Positions 47,809-55,746 of a stretch of 64,000 nt of DNA are shown in pieces. Made by a program: the position numbers and the translations under genes. The stretch comes from Streptomyces sp. AC555_RSS877 (lineage in GTDB: Bacteria > Actinomycetota > Actinomycetes > Streptomycetales > Streptomycetaceae), in contig NZ_JAGMUK010000040.1 in NCBI RefSeq assembly GCF_019049245.1, forward strand, positions 124,001 through 188,000, given 5' to 3'. Under the pieces are notes generated by a model, which saw only the letters and a program-made list of their open reading frames with translations, was not told the origin of the DNA and ran no database searches. Within the stretch, counting starts at the first letter, position 1. Each line of letters begins with the position of its first letter.

Positions 47809-49552
47809 TCGCGAGGAACTGCGTGGCGGCCAGCTCCGCGTACAGCGGGTCGGCGGCGACCAACTCCCGGTGCGTGCCCACCGCCCGTACCCGCCCCGCG
47901 TCCATCACGACGATCCGGTCCGCCATCGTCACCGTCGACAGCCGGTGGGCGACCACGAGCACCGTGGTCGTCCGGGCGACATCGGCGACCGTGTCGCGCA
48001 GCGCCGCCTCGTTCACCGCGTCCAGCTGCGACGTGGCCTCGTCGAGAAGGAGCAGCCGCGGGCGGCGCAGCAGGGCACGGGCGATGGCGACCCGCTGGCG
48101 CTCACCGCCCGACAGCCTGGTCCCGCGATGTCCGACCAGTGTGTCGAGGCCGGCGGGCAGGCGGGAGACCAGGCCGTCGAGCCGGGTCGTCTTCACCACC
48201 CGGGCGACGGCCTCCTCGTCCGCGTCCGGGTTGCCCAGCAGCAGATTGTCCCGCAGCGAACCCGACAGGACCGGGGCGTCCTGCTCCACGTACCCGATGG
48301 CGGAACGGAGACCGGGCAGATCCCAGTCCGCGAGGTCCCGGCCGTCCAGCCTCACCGTCCCGGACTCCGGGTCGTAGAACCGCTCGATGAGCGAGAAGAC
48401 GGTGGTCTTGCCCGCCCCCGACGGCCCGACGAACGCCGTCATGCCCTGGGCGGGCACGGCGAACGTCACCCCGTGATGGACGTACGGCAGATCCTCCGCG
48501 TACCGGAACCGGACGTCCTCGAAGGCGACGGACGCGGGTTCCGCTCCCGTGGACGGCAGCGGCGCGGGCTCGGCCGCCGGCTCGGCGGGCAGCCGCATGG
48601 CCTCCTGGATGCGGGTGAGGGCCGCGGCGCCCGTCTGGTACTGCGTGATCGCGCCGACGACCTGCTGGATCGGCGACATGAGGTAGAACACGAACAGCAG
48701 GAACGCCACCAGCGTGCCCACGTCGATCGCCCCGGTCGCCACCCGCGCCCCGCCGGCCGCGAGCACCGTGATGAACGCGATCTGCATGGCCAGGCCCGCC
48801 GTGTTGCCCGCCGCGGCCGACCACTTGGCGGCCCGCACGCTCTGCCGCCACGACTCCTCGGCCGCCTCGTGCAGCGTCCGCTCCTCACGGTGCTCGGCGC
48901 CGGACGCCTTCACCGTGCGCAGCGCGCCGAGTATCCGCTCCAGCGAGGCCCCCATCACGCCCACCGCGTCCTGCGCCTGCCGGCTCGCCCGGTTGATGTG
49001 CGGCACGATCACCCCGAGAACCGTGCCCGCGCCCGCGATCACCGCCATCGTCACGGCGAGCAGCACCGGATCCACCAGGCCCATCATGACCACCGTCGCG
49101 ACCAGCGTGAGCCCGCCGGTGCCCAGACCCACCAGCGAGTCCGTGGTGACCTCCCGCAGCAGCGTGGTGTCCGAGGTGATCCTCGCCATCAGATCGCCCG
49201 GTTCGCTGCGGTCCACGGCCGCGATCCGCAACCGCAGCAGATACGACGACAGGCTGCGCCGCGCCCCGAGCACCACCGACTCGGCGGTGCGCCGCAGCAC
49301 GAACGAACCCAGAGCCCCCAGCGCCGCGTTGGTGATCACCAGCCCCGACATGAGGACCAGCCAGCCGGTGATGGCCCGGTCGTGCGACAGGTCGTCGATC
49401 AACTCCCGGGCCACCAACGGAAGCATCAGCCCCGTCGCCCCCGTGACGAGCGAGAGCGCGGCACCCGCCAGCAGCGCCCACCGGTGCGGCCGTACGTATC
49501 CGAGGATCAGCCGCCACGCGGGCGGTCCGGTCTCGGTCTCTGCGATGCTCAC
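47798..49552 (-). CDS. ABC exporter, permease/ATPase (multidrug or siderophore export type)
   Basis: Half transporter of 584 residues. Six helices span about 20-310. The ATPase has Walker A GPSGAGKTT, Q-loop YVEQDAPVLSG, signature LSGGERQRVAIARALL, Walker B RLLLLDEATSQLD and switch VVAHRLSTV; all catalytic residues are present, so it can work as a homodimer. GTG at 49552 has GAGGGAG upstream. It sits next to the siderophore genes, whose own exporter seems to be missing, so export of that siderophore is possible. It is a separate transcription unit without an obvious iron box, so general drug export is equally likely. Confidence 0.88.
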   Translation of the reverse strand: MSIAETETGPPAWRLILGYVRPHRWALLAGAALSLVTGATGLMLPLVARELIDDLSHDRAITGWLVLMSGLVITNAALGALGSFVLRRTAESVVLGARRSLSSYLLRLRIAAVDRSEPGDLMARITSDTTLLREVTTDSLVGLGTGGLTLVATVVMMGLVDPVLLAVTMAVIAGAGTVLGVIVPHINRASRQAQDAVGVMGASLERILGALRTVKASGAEHREERTLHEAAEESWRQSVRAAKWSAAAGNTAGLAMQIAFITVLAAGGARVATGAIDVGTLVAFLLFVFYLMSPIQQVVGAITQYQTGAAALTRIQEAMRLPAEPAAEPAPLPSTGAEPASVAFEDVRFRYAEDLPYVHHGVTFAVPAQGMTAFVGPSGAGKTTVFSLIERFYDPESGTVRLDGRDLADWDLPGLRSAIGYVEQDAPVLSGSLRDNLLLGNPDADEEAVARVVKTTRLDGLVSRLPAGLDTLVGHRGTRLSGGERQRVAIARALLRRPRLLLLDEATSQLDAVNEAALRDTVADVARTTTVLVVAHRLSTVTMADRIVVMDAGRVRAVGTHRELVAADPLYAELAATQFLATAG

Positions 49553-49650
49553 GATGCTCCCTCGGGCCTGCCTGCGGGCGGAGCGTTCAGGCTACGTCGG
49601 CGCCGACGCGAGGCGCCTTCCGGTGGGCGTCGCCTCGTGATGCCGCCCCG

Positions 49651-49664
49651 TTACTGATCAGTCA
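49651..49664. promoter_or_regulatory. TTACTGATCAGTCA palindrome upstream of mscR
   Basis: TTACTGATCAGTCA contains the perfect palindrome ACTGATCAGT and lies 53 bp before the dehydrogenase ATG. The extended sequence TTACTGATCAGTCAGACGT recurs with two changes at 29630 upstream of the GH5 gene. A TetR-type operator is the simplest reading. Confidence 0.5.
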
Positions 49665-49716
49665 GACGTAGGGTCGGGGCAGGGACAGACACGAGCCGAG
49701 GGAAGGGGCCGGCACC

Positions 49717-50805
49717 ATGGCGCAGGAAGTACGCGGCGTGATCGCACCGGGCAAGGACGAGCCGGTGCGACTGGAGACCATCGTGGTGCCGGACCCCGGC
49801 CCCGGTGAGGCCGTGGTGCAGGTGCAGGCCTGCGGGGTCTGTCACACCGACCTGCACTACAAGCAGGGCGGCATCAGCGACGACTTCCCCTTCCTGCTAG
49901 GGCACGAGGCGGCGGGTGTCGTCGAGGCCGTCGGCGCCGATGTCACCGACGTCGCCCCTGGTGACTTCGTGATCCTGAACTGGCGCGCGGTGTGCGGACG
50001 GTGCCGGGCCTGTCTGCGCGGGCGGCCGTGGTACTGCTTCGACACCCACAACGCCGGGCAGAAGATGACCCTCGCGTCGACCGGCCAGGAGCTGTCCCCG
50101 GCGCTGGGCATCGGGGCGTTCGCCGAGAAGACGCTGGTGGCGGCCGGGCAGTGCACCAAGGTGGACCCCTCGGTCTCGGCACAGGTCGCGGGCCTTCTGG
50201 GCTGCGGAGTGATGGCCGGCATCGGCGCCGCGATCAACACCGGACAGGTCGGCCGCGGAGACACGGTCGCCGTCATCGGCTGCGGCGGCGTCGGTGACGC
50301 GGCGATCGCCGGAGCGAACCTGGCGGGCGCGGCGAAGATCATCGCGGTCGACATCGACGACCGCAAGCTGGAGACCGCCCGCACCATGGGCGCCACCCAC
50401 ACCGTCAACTCCCGCGAGACCGATCCGGTGGAGGCGATCCGCGAGCTGACCGGCGGGTTCGGCGCGGACGTCGTGATCGAGGCGGTCGGCCGCCCGGAAA
50501 CCTACAAGCAGGCCTTCTACGCCCGCGACCTGGCCGGCACGGTGGTCCTGGTCGGCGTGCCCACCCCCGAGATGAAGCTCGAACTGCCGCTCCTCGACGT
50601 CTTCGGCCGCGGCGGCTCCCTGAAGTCCTCCTGGTACGGCGACTGCCTGCCCAGCCGCGACTTCCCCATGCTGATCGACCTGCACCTGCAAGGCCGCCTG
50701 GACCTGGGGGCGTTCGTGTCCGAGACCATCGAACTCACCGACGTGGAGAAGGCCTTCGAGCGCATGCACCACGGCGACGTCCTGCGCTCGGTGGTGGTGC
50801 TCTGA
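49717..50805 (+). CDS. mscR: S-(hydroxymethyl)mycothiol dehydrogenase (mycothiol-dependent formaldehyde dehydrogenase)
   Basis: Zinc-dependent medium-chain dehydrogenase of 362 residues. Catalytic zinc ligands are in ACGVCHTDLHY and LLGHEAAGVVE; the structural zinc site is VCGRCRACLRGRPWYC; the NAD-binding loop is VIGCGGVGDAAIAGA. AVCGRCRACLRG...FDTHNAGQKMTL and the 362-residue length fit the actinobacterial MscR group, which oxidises S-hydroxymethyl-mycothiol and reduces S-nitrosomycothiol. ATG at 49717 follows GGAAGGGG. The stop overlaps the MBL hydrolase start (TGATG), a conserved pairing in actinobacteria. Confidence 0.93.
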   Translation: MAQEVRGVIAPGKDEPVRLETIVVPDPGPGEAVVQVQACGVCHTDLHYKQGGISDDFPFLLGHEAAGVVEAVGADVTDVAPGDFVILNWRAVCGRCRACLRGRPWYCFDTHNAGQKMTLASTGQELSPALGIGAFAEKTLVAAGQCTKVDPSVSAQVAGLLGCGVMAGIGAAINTGQVGRGDTVAVIGCGGVGDAAIAGANLAGAAKIIAVDIDDRKLETARTMGATHTVNSRETDPVEAIRELTGGFGADVVIEAVGRPETYKQAFYARDLAGTVVLVGVPTPEMKLELPLLDVFGRGGSLKSSWYGDCLPSRDFPMLIDLHLQGRLDLGAFVSETIELTDVEKAFERMHHGDVLRSVVVL

Positions 50806-51434
50806 TGACCCCGCGCGTCGAACGCCTCGTGACCTCCGGCCAGTTCACCCTCGACGGCGGCACCTGGGACGTCGACAACAACGTGTGGATCGTCGGCGAC
50901 GACCACGAAGCGATCGTCATCGACGCCGCCCACGACGCCGACGCCATCGCCGAGGCCGTCGGCGACCGCCGGCTGACCGCCATCGTGTGCACCCACGCCC
51001 ACAACGACCACATCGACGCCGCGCCCGCACTCGCCGAGCGCACCGGAGCCACCATCTGGCTCCACCGCGACGACCTGCCGCTGTGGAAGCAGACCCACCC
51101 GGACCGGGACCCCGACGCCTGGCTGCAGGACGGCCAGGTCATCGAGGCCGCCGGCGCCGACCTGCGCGTCCTGCATACCCCCGGGCACGCGCCCGGCGCG
51201 GTCTGCCTGTACGACCCGGCCCTCGCCACCGTCTTCACCGGCGACACCCTCTTCCAGGGCGGCCCCGGCGCCACCGGCCGCTCCTACTCCCACTTCCCGA
51301 CGATCATCGACTCGATCCGGGACCGTCTGCTCGCTCTCCCGCCCGAGACGAAGGTCCTCACCGGCCACGGCGACCCGACGACCATCGGGGCGGAGGCCCC
51401 GCAGCTTCAGGAGTGGATCACCCGTGGTCACTGA
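50805..51434 (+). CDS. MBL-fold hydrolase paired with mycothiol dehydrogenase
   Basis: Metallo-beta-lactamase-fold protein of 209 residues. Metal ligands are in CTHAHNDHIDA (HxHxDH), LHTPGHAPGAVCL, FTGDTLFQGGPG and LTGHGDPTT. It resembles glyoxalase II-type thioesterases; coupled to MscR it most likely hydrolyses S-formyl-mycothiol to formate and mycothiol. The ATG overlaps the mscR stop and the stop overlaps the DUF4180 start, so three genes are translated together. Confidence 0.92.
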   Translation: MTPRVERLVTSGQFTLDGGTWDVDNNVWIVGDDHEAIVIDAAHDADAIAEAVGDRRLTAIVCTHAHNDHIDAAPALAERTGATIWLHRDDLPLWKQTHPDRDPDAWLQDGQVIEAAGADLRVLHTPGHAPGAVCLYDPALATVFTGDTLFQGGPGATGRSYSHFPTIIDSIRDRLLALPPETKVLTGHGDPTTIGAEAPQLQEWITRGH

Positions 51435-51819
51435 CGAAGCCGCCATGTCCGCCGACGACGTCGTGCGCCTGAACGACGTGGGCATCCTGCGTTGCGCCCC
51501 CGACGGACCGGCCCTCGACGGCGAACGCGCGGCGCTCGACCTGATCGGCGACGCGTTCGGACGGGACGCCCAGGTGGTCGCCGTGCCCGTGGAGCGGGTG
51601 GCCGAGGAGTTCTTCCGGCTGCGGTCGGGGGTCGCGGGCGCGGTCATGCAGAAGTTCGTGAACTACCGGCTGCGCCTCGCCGTCGTGGGAGACGTCTCCG
51701 CTCATGTCACCGGGAGCACGGCTCTGCGCGACTTCGTCCACGAGACGAACCAGGGCGGCCACATCTGGTTCGTGGCGGACTTCGACGCGCTGGAGGAGAA
51801 ATTGCGCGCGGCCGGGTGA
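51424..51819 (+). CDS. DUF4180-family protein
   Basis: Protein of 131 residues. The segments DLIGDAFGRDAQVVAVPVER, FFRLRSGVAGAVMQKFVNYR and HETNQGGHIWFVADFDALEE are typical of DUF4180, a small alpha/beta family without known activity. It often accompanies detoxification or repair genes. GTG at 51424 gives an 11-bp overlap with the MBL gene; ATG at 51445 is an alternative. A role in formaldehyde or thiol stress is only inferred from the operon. Confidence 0.82.
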   Translation: MVTDEAAMSADDVVRLNDVGILRCAPDGPALDGERAALDLIGDAFGRDAQVVAVPVERVAEEFFRLRSGVAGAVMQKFVNYRLRLAVVGDVSAHVTGSTALRDFVHETNQGGHIWFVADFDALEEKLRAAG

Positions 51820-51908
51820 TCTCGCCCTGAAAGACGACAGAAGGTGTCCGGCTTACCCGCCACCCTCGTAGCGAGACCCATCGCAGACAGGGAAACGGGA
51901 GGCCGGAC

Positions 51909-52823
51909 ATGCCGGAACAGCTGACGGGCAAGGTGGCACTGGTCGCCGGGGCGACCCGGGGAGCCGGACGGGGCATCGCCGTGGAACTCGGGGCGGCCGG
52001 CGCCACGGTGTACGTCACCGGCCGCAGCACCCGGACCCGCCGCTCGGAGTACGACCGACCCGAGACCATCGAGGACACCGCCGACCTCGTCACCGAAGCC
52101 GGCGGCCACGGCATCGCCGTCCCCACCGACCACCTCGACCCGGCGCAGGTCCGCACCCTCGTCGACCGCATCACCGACGAGCAGCGCCGCCTCGACGTCC
52201 TCGTCAACGACATCTGGGGCGGCGAGCACCTCTTCGCCTGGGACGCCCCCGTCTGGGAGCACGACCTCGACAAGGGCCTCAGGCTGCTCCGGCTCGCCGT
52301 CGAGACGCACGCCATCACCAGCCACCACGCCCTGCCGCTGCTCCTGCGCCACCCCGGGGGACTGGTGGTGGAGATGACCGACGGCACCGCCGAGTACAAC
52401 CGCGACACCTACCGGAACAGCTTCTTCTACGACCTCGCCAAGGCGTCCGTCCTGCGGATGGCCTTCGCGCTCGGTCACGAGCTCGGACCGCACGGCGCCA
52501 CCGCCGTCGCCCTCACCCCCGGCTGGCTGCGGTCGGAGATGATGCTCGACAACTTCGGCGTGCGCGAGGACGACTGGCGCGAGGCCGCCGCCCGTGTCCC
52601 CCACTTCGCCATCTCCGAGACACCCCGCTATGTGGGCCGCGCGGTGGCCGCCCTCGCCGCCGATCCCGAGGTGGCGCGGTGGAACGGCCAGTCCCTCTCC
52701 AGCGGCGGACTCGCCCAGGTGTACGGCTTCACCGACCTCGACGGCAGCCGCCCGGACGCCTGGCGGTACCTCGTCGAGGTCCAGGACGTGGGCAAACCGG
52801 CAGACACCACCGGTTACCGGTGA
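51909..52823 (+). CDS. SDR-family oxidoreductase
   Basis: Protein of 304 residues with a Rossmann fold: nucleotide loop VAGATRGAGRGIAVEL, the sequence VYVTGRSTRTRRS that suggests NADP preference, the substrate strand LVVEMTDGTAEYN and the Tyr-x3-Lys of FFYDLAKAS. The usual NNAG is replaced by VNDIWGG and the catalytic Ser position by MTDG, as in an actinobacterial SDR subgroup of unknown substrate. ATG at 51909 follows GGGAGG. It is the last gene before a convergent terminator. Confidence 0.88.
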   Translation: MPEQLTGKVALVAGATRGAGRGIAVELGAAGATVYVTGRSTRTRRSEYDRPETIEDTADLVTEAGGHGIAVPTDHLDPAQVRTLVDRITDEQRRLDVLVNDIWGGEHLFAWDAPVWEHDLDKGLRLLRLAVETHAITSHHALPLLLRHPGGLVVEMTDGTAEYNRDTYRNSFFYDLAKASVLRMAFALGHELGPHGATAVALTPGWLRSEMMLDNFGVREDDWREAAARVPHFAISETPRYVGRAVAALAADPEVARWNGQSLSSGGLAQVYGFTDLDGSRPDAWRYLVEVQDVGKPADTTGYR

Positions 52824-52837
52824 CCCGCGGTGCCACG

Positions 52838-52862
52838 CATGCCGGCGCGACGCGCCGGCATG
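52838..52862. terminator. Terminator between convergent SDR and TetR genes
   Basis: CATGCCGGCGCG (52838-52849) and CGCGCCGGCATG (52851-52862) form a perfect 12-bp inverted repeat around one base, so the real loop takes the inner pairs. It lies 15 bp after the SDR stop and 45 bp before the TetR stop. Confidence 0.75.
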
Positions 52863-52906
52863 GGGGGGCACCGCACTCGCCCGGCTGCTCGCAGGCCGGC
52901 ACGGCG

Positions 52907-53638
52907 CTACCCGCTCACTCCTGGGGAACGGCCGAGCAGCGCGTCCAACCCGGCGACCAGGCCCTCGGGCCCGCCTCGCTCGGCGAGGGCGGGAGCGGTC
53001 TCGCGGAGCCTGGGCAACTCCCGGGGCGGCATGCGGTGCAGTCCGAGACGGAACGTGGGGTCCGGTTCCTCGGGGTCGTCCACCGTGGCTGAGAGGTCCA
53101 CCCACGTGTACCCGAGGGCCCAGGCGGTGAAGGCGCGGAAGACGGCGGCGGAACCGGCCGCGTCGAACCCGGCGTCCCGGAGCAGCCCGAGCACCCGCTC
53201 ATGATCCCTGAGGACCGCCGGCGACCGCCGCGCCAGCGGGACCGCCATCATGCGAGTGGAGAGCAGCGGTACCGCCTGGGGGTGGTCGACGCAGACGTCG
53301 TAGGTGGTCAGGGCGATACGGCGCAGTCCGGCCCGCCAGTCCGGCCTCTCCGCGGCCGGTGGCGCCCGCTGAACGGGTGCCTCGGCCAGACGGCCCTCCA
53401 ACTGTAGATAGAGGACCTCTACGAGCCCGTCCAGAAGGGCGTCCTTGCCCGGCGCGTAGCGATACAGGCTCATCGCCTCGACGCCGAGTTCGGCTCCCAG
53501 GCTGCGCATGCTCAATGCGGAAAGACCTTCACGGTCAACCAGTTCCAGGGCAGCGGCCAGCACACGCTCCCGGCTGAGTCTGGCGTGGCCTCCGCGGCCG
53601 GCGCGTCGACCCGGGGTCGACTCTGAATCATTCGTCAT
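52907..53638 (-). CDS. TetR-family regulator at the end of the sortase operon
   Basis: Protein of 243 residues. The helix-turn-helix is RERVLAAALELVDREGLSAL...GAELGVEAMSLYRYAPGKDA, followed by a TetR_C-type ligand domain (VLRDHERVLGLLRDAGFDAA, then AFTAWALGYTW). ATG at 53638 has GGAGG eight or so bases upstream, and the gap to the sortase stop is only 20 bp, so it may be co-transcribed with the glycosyltransferase-LPLTG-sortase genes and control them. Its base composition is more Streptomyces-like than that of the sortase operon. No operator was identified upstream of the glycosyltransferase. Confidence 0.88.
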   Translation of the reverse strand: MTNDSESTPGRRAGRGGHARLSRERVLAAALELVDREGLSALSMRSLGAELGVEAMSLYRYAPGKDALLDGLVEVLYLQLEGRLAEAPVQRAPPAAERPDWRAGLRRIALTTYDVCVDHPQAVPLLSTRMMAVPLARRSPAVLRDHERVLGLLRDAGFDAAGSAAVFRAFTAWALGYTWVDLSATVDDPEEPDPTFRLGLHRMPPRELPRLRETAPALAERGGPEGLVAGLDALLGRSPGVSG

Positions 53639-53658
53639 AGCGCGTGCCTCCGGTGGAA

Positions 53659-54282
53659 TTACCCCTTGTCCAGCTCACCCCATGCCACCAGGCGGTGGAC
53701 GTATGTGCCGTTCCACCCTCGGTCCGTACATGTGGTGAGAGTGATCCGGGCCTTGTCGGCCTTGCTGTCCGGTTCGTTGGGAACGGGAAGAACAACACCG
53801 ATGTCAGAGGGGCTGACGACCTTGGTCCGGGTGACTCGATAGCTGTACTCGGTTCCCTCCCGCCCGACCTTGATCACATCCCCCTTTTCCAGCTCTGGGA
53901 GCCGATGAAACGGCTGTCCCCAGCCTGTCCGGTGACCGGCGACCGCAAAGTTTCCGACTTCTCCCGGCATCGCTGTTCCCGGAAAGTGCCCAGGACCCTT
54001 CTCAAGCGTCCCCCGGGAGACACCCTCAAGAATCACGGCGGAATATTCGGCGCCGAATCGAGGAATTTTCAGCACTGCTAGCGCGTCGCCTTCATGAAAA
54101 ACAGGCTTCTTCTGGTCGGCTGCCGCCGAAGGGGCAGCCGACTTCCGAAGAACCTCATGAAGTTTCTGCTGGGTATCGCTGTATTCGTGGTCCGCCTGCC
54201 AGTTGTGGAGGAACGTGAATCCGACCAGGACCATACCGGCGAGCAGGAGGCCGATACCCAGAAGGCGCATGGCCCTTCTCAT
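53659..54282 (-). CDS. Class E-like sortase
   Basis: Membrane transpeptidase of 207 residues. An N-terminal helix (RLLGIGLLLAGMVLVGFTFL) anchors it. The sortase barrel has the catalytic His in FAVAGHRTGWGQPFHRL, Cys in ARITLTTCTDRG and Arg in VHRLVAWGEL. TLTTC is typical of class E sortases, which in Streptomyces anchor chaplins and recognise LAxTG; this one sits beside an LPLTG protein instead. The ATG at 54282 follows the mini-protein stop after one base (TGACATG); ATG at 54270 with AGAAGG upstream is an alternative. The adjacency implies a dedicated enzyme-substrate pair. Codon use is visibly less GC-biased than in the flanks. Confidence 0.92.
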   Translation of the reverse strand: MRRAMRLLGIGLLLAGMVLVGFTFLHNWQADHEYSDTQQKLHEVLRKSAAPSAAADQKKPVFHEGDALAVLKIPRFGAEYSAVILEGVSRGTLEKGPGHFPGTAMPGEVGNFAVAGHRTGWGQPFHRLPELEKGDVIKVGREGTEYSYRVTRTKVVSPSDIGVVLPVPNEPDSKADKARITLTTCTDRGWNGTYVHRLVAWGELDKG

Positions 54283-54283
54283 G

Positions 54284-54457
54284 TCAGGAGTCGTCCTTGA
54301 TCTTGCGTGGAACCAGCCGCAGAACGGCAAATCCCGCAGAGATCAGAACGAATGCGATCATCCAGAACCAGATGCTGTCCGGCCCCCCGGTAAGGGGAAG
54401 CATTCCTGCCGCACCAGCGCTGCTGGCCGTGGTACCTGCGCCTGCGTAGTTCGCCAT
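54284..54457 (-). CDS. Mini sortase substrate with LPLTG sorting signal (57 aa)
   Basis: Tiny protein consisting almost only of a cell-wall sorting signal: residues 1-18 are MANYAGAGTTASSAGAAG, residues 20-24 are LPLTG, a membrane helix follows at about 29-49 (WFWMIAFVLISAGFAVLRLV), and the tail is PRKIKDDS. The ATG at 54457 has AAAGGAGAGA, the best ribosome site in the island, suggesting high expression. There is no signal peptide, so the N terminus would have to be translocated as an N-out membrane protein. After cleavage between Thr23 and Gly24 only 23 residues would be attached to the wall or to another acceptor. The gene lies between a GT2 gene and a sortase gene. Confidence 0.85.
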   Translation of the reverse strand: MANYAGAGTTASSAGAAGMLPLTGGPDSIWFWMIAFVLISAGFAVLRLVPRKIKDDS

Positions 54458-54503
54458 GACTCTCTCCTTTTTCTGCTCCGTGTTTTCGGTCACCGACTAA
54501 GAG

Positions 54504-55589
54504 TCACCAACTGCGCTCCCTTCGAAGGGCCGCAGCCGCGAGCGCGCGGATGTGCACTCCCTGGAGAAACAGGTCATAGAGCCACTCCGGTATGACCAGC
54601 ATCGATGCGACCGATGCACGCCAGCCCCTGGATTTCACGGTGATCGCGCGCTCAATGGCGTAGAACGCTGTGAAGGCGAGCCAGAAGGGGGCGATCCTGA
54701 GACCCGTACCGGAGGCGAGGAACCATATGATCGAACCTATGTAAACGGTCGATATGGATGCCCCGAGGAACGCTATGACCTGCCTGACCCAACCTTCTGT
54801 GGTGTAGCGAGTCAGGCCGTAGTCGATCAGATTCTCCAGCGCTCCTCGCTTCCAGCGAAGCCGCTGCTTGGCGAGGGCACCCCAGGTTTCCATGACCTCA
54901 GTGCTCATGGTCGCCCGAGCCGGAGCGGTGATACGCCATCCGAGATGCTTCAGGGCGAGCGTGAGTTCGTTGTCCTCCGTCAATGCCTTCGTATCGTAGA
55001 CTCCGTCGGCCGCGGGAAGCCGGCCGATCATTCGAGCGGCGAGAACGCCCTTCAGGCTTTCGACCTTGAAAAGGCAGGCGGTTCCGGTAAGGCACAGTAC
55101 CTTGCCGTGCTTTCGTGCTGTGTCCCGAGCGTATCGAGCGAACTCGTTGCGCTGGAACGTTCCGCACAGCCTTCCGCCCGAGCGGCCGCGGAAATTCCCG
55201 CCTACGGCGCCGTATCCCTGTCTCATCTTGCGGTGAGTCATCTCGATGAAGTGGGGATCGAGATAGGTGTCGGCGTCCTGGATGAGGATTGCGTCGTCGT
55301 CCGAGAGGCTCGGCAGCAGTCTGTCCAGCGCCCCGTTGAGGTTGCCCGCCTTCTTGTGCCGATTGCCGGCCGAATGCCAGACCTCAGCACCCGCTTCGCG
55401 GGCGATCCGCTCCAGTTCCTGGGTTCGCCCGCCGTCTTTGTGCGGATCGAGGGTCACGATGATGCGATCTGCGGGACGTGTCTGTCCCTGGAGCGCCTCA
55501 AGGACGTGACGGAGGGAGTCCACCTCCTTGTAGGCCGGTATGAGCACCGTCACCGTTGCCGTGTCGCCCGGCAGTCCCGTGTCGATCAT
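54504..55589 (-). CDS. Processive GT2 glycosyltransferase (hyaluronan/chitin/cellulose synthase-like)
   Basis: Membrane glycosyltransferase of 361 residues. The GT-A domain has VTVLIPAYKEVDSLRHVLEA, VTLDPHKDGG, ILIQDADTYLDP (DxD), ALTEDNELTLALKHLG (catalytic ED) and QRLRWKRGALENL, the QxxRW signature of processive synthases. C-terminal membrane helices (VIAFLGASISTVYIGSIIWF, IAPFWLAFTAFYAIERAI) follow; the family usually has more, so the polymer channel may be reduced. ATG at 55589 with AAGGGA is preferred; the frame reaches 55655 and could add a helix. It is the first gene of the sortase island and may make a surface polysaccharide. Confidence 0.88.
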   Translation of the reverse strand: MIDTGLPGDTATVTVLIPAYKEVDSLRHVLEALQGQTRPADRIIVTLDPHKDGGRTQELERIAREAGAEVWHSAGNRHKKAGNLNGALDRLLPSLSDDDAILIQDADTYLDPHFIEMTHRKMRQGYGAVGGNFRGRSGGRLCGTFQRNEFARYARDTARKHGKVLCLTGTACLFKVESLKGVLAARMIGRLPAADGVYDTKALTEDNELTLALKHLGWRITAPARATMSTEVMETWGALAKQRLRWKRGALENLIDYGLTRYTTEGWVRQVIAFLGASISTVYIGSIIWFLASGTGLRIAPFWLAFTAFYAIERAITVKSRGWRASVASMLVIPEWLYDLFLQGVHIRALAAAALRRERSW

Positions 55590-55746
55590 CAGGTGTCCCT
55601 TACGGAAGAAATATACGACGTATACATACATACGCCACTTCATCCGTAAACTCAAGAGTCGACCGGTTTTGCCTGGTCGGGAGGGTGTGGGGTGAGCCGG
55701 AGGTGGCGGTGGGTTGAGGGGGCGCCGTCCGGAGATGTCGCTGTCG

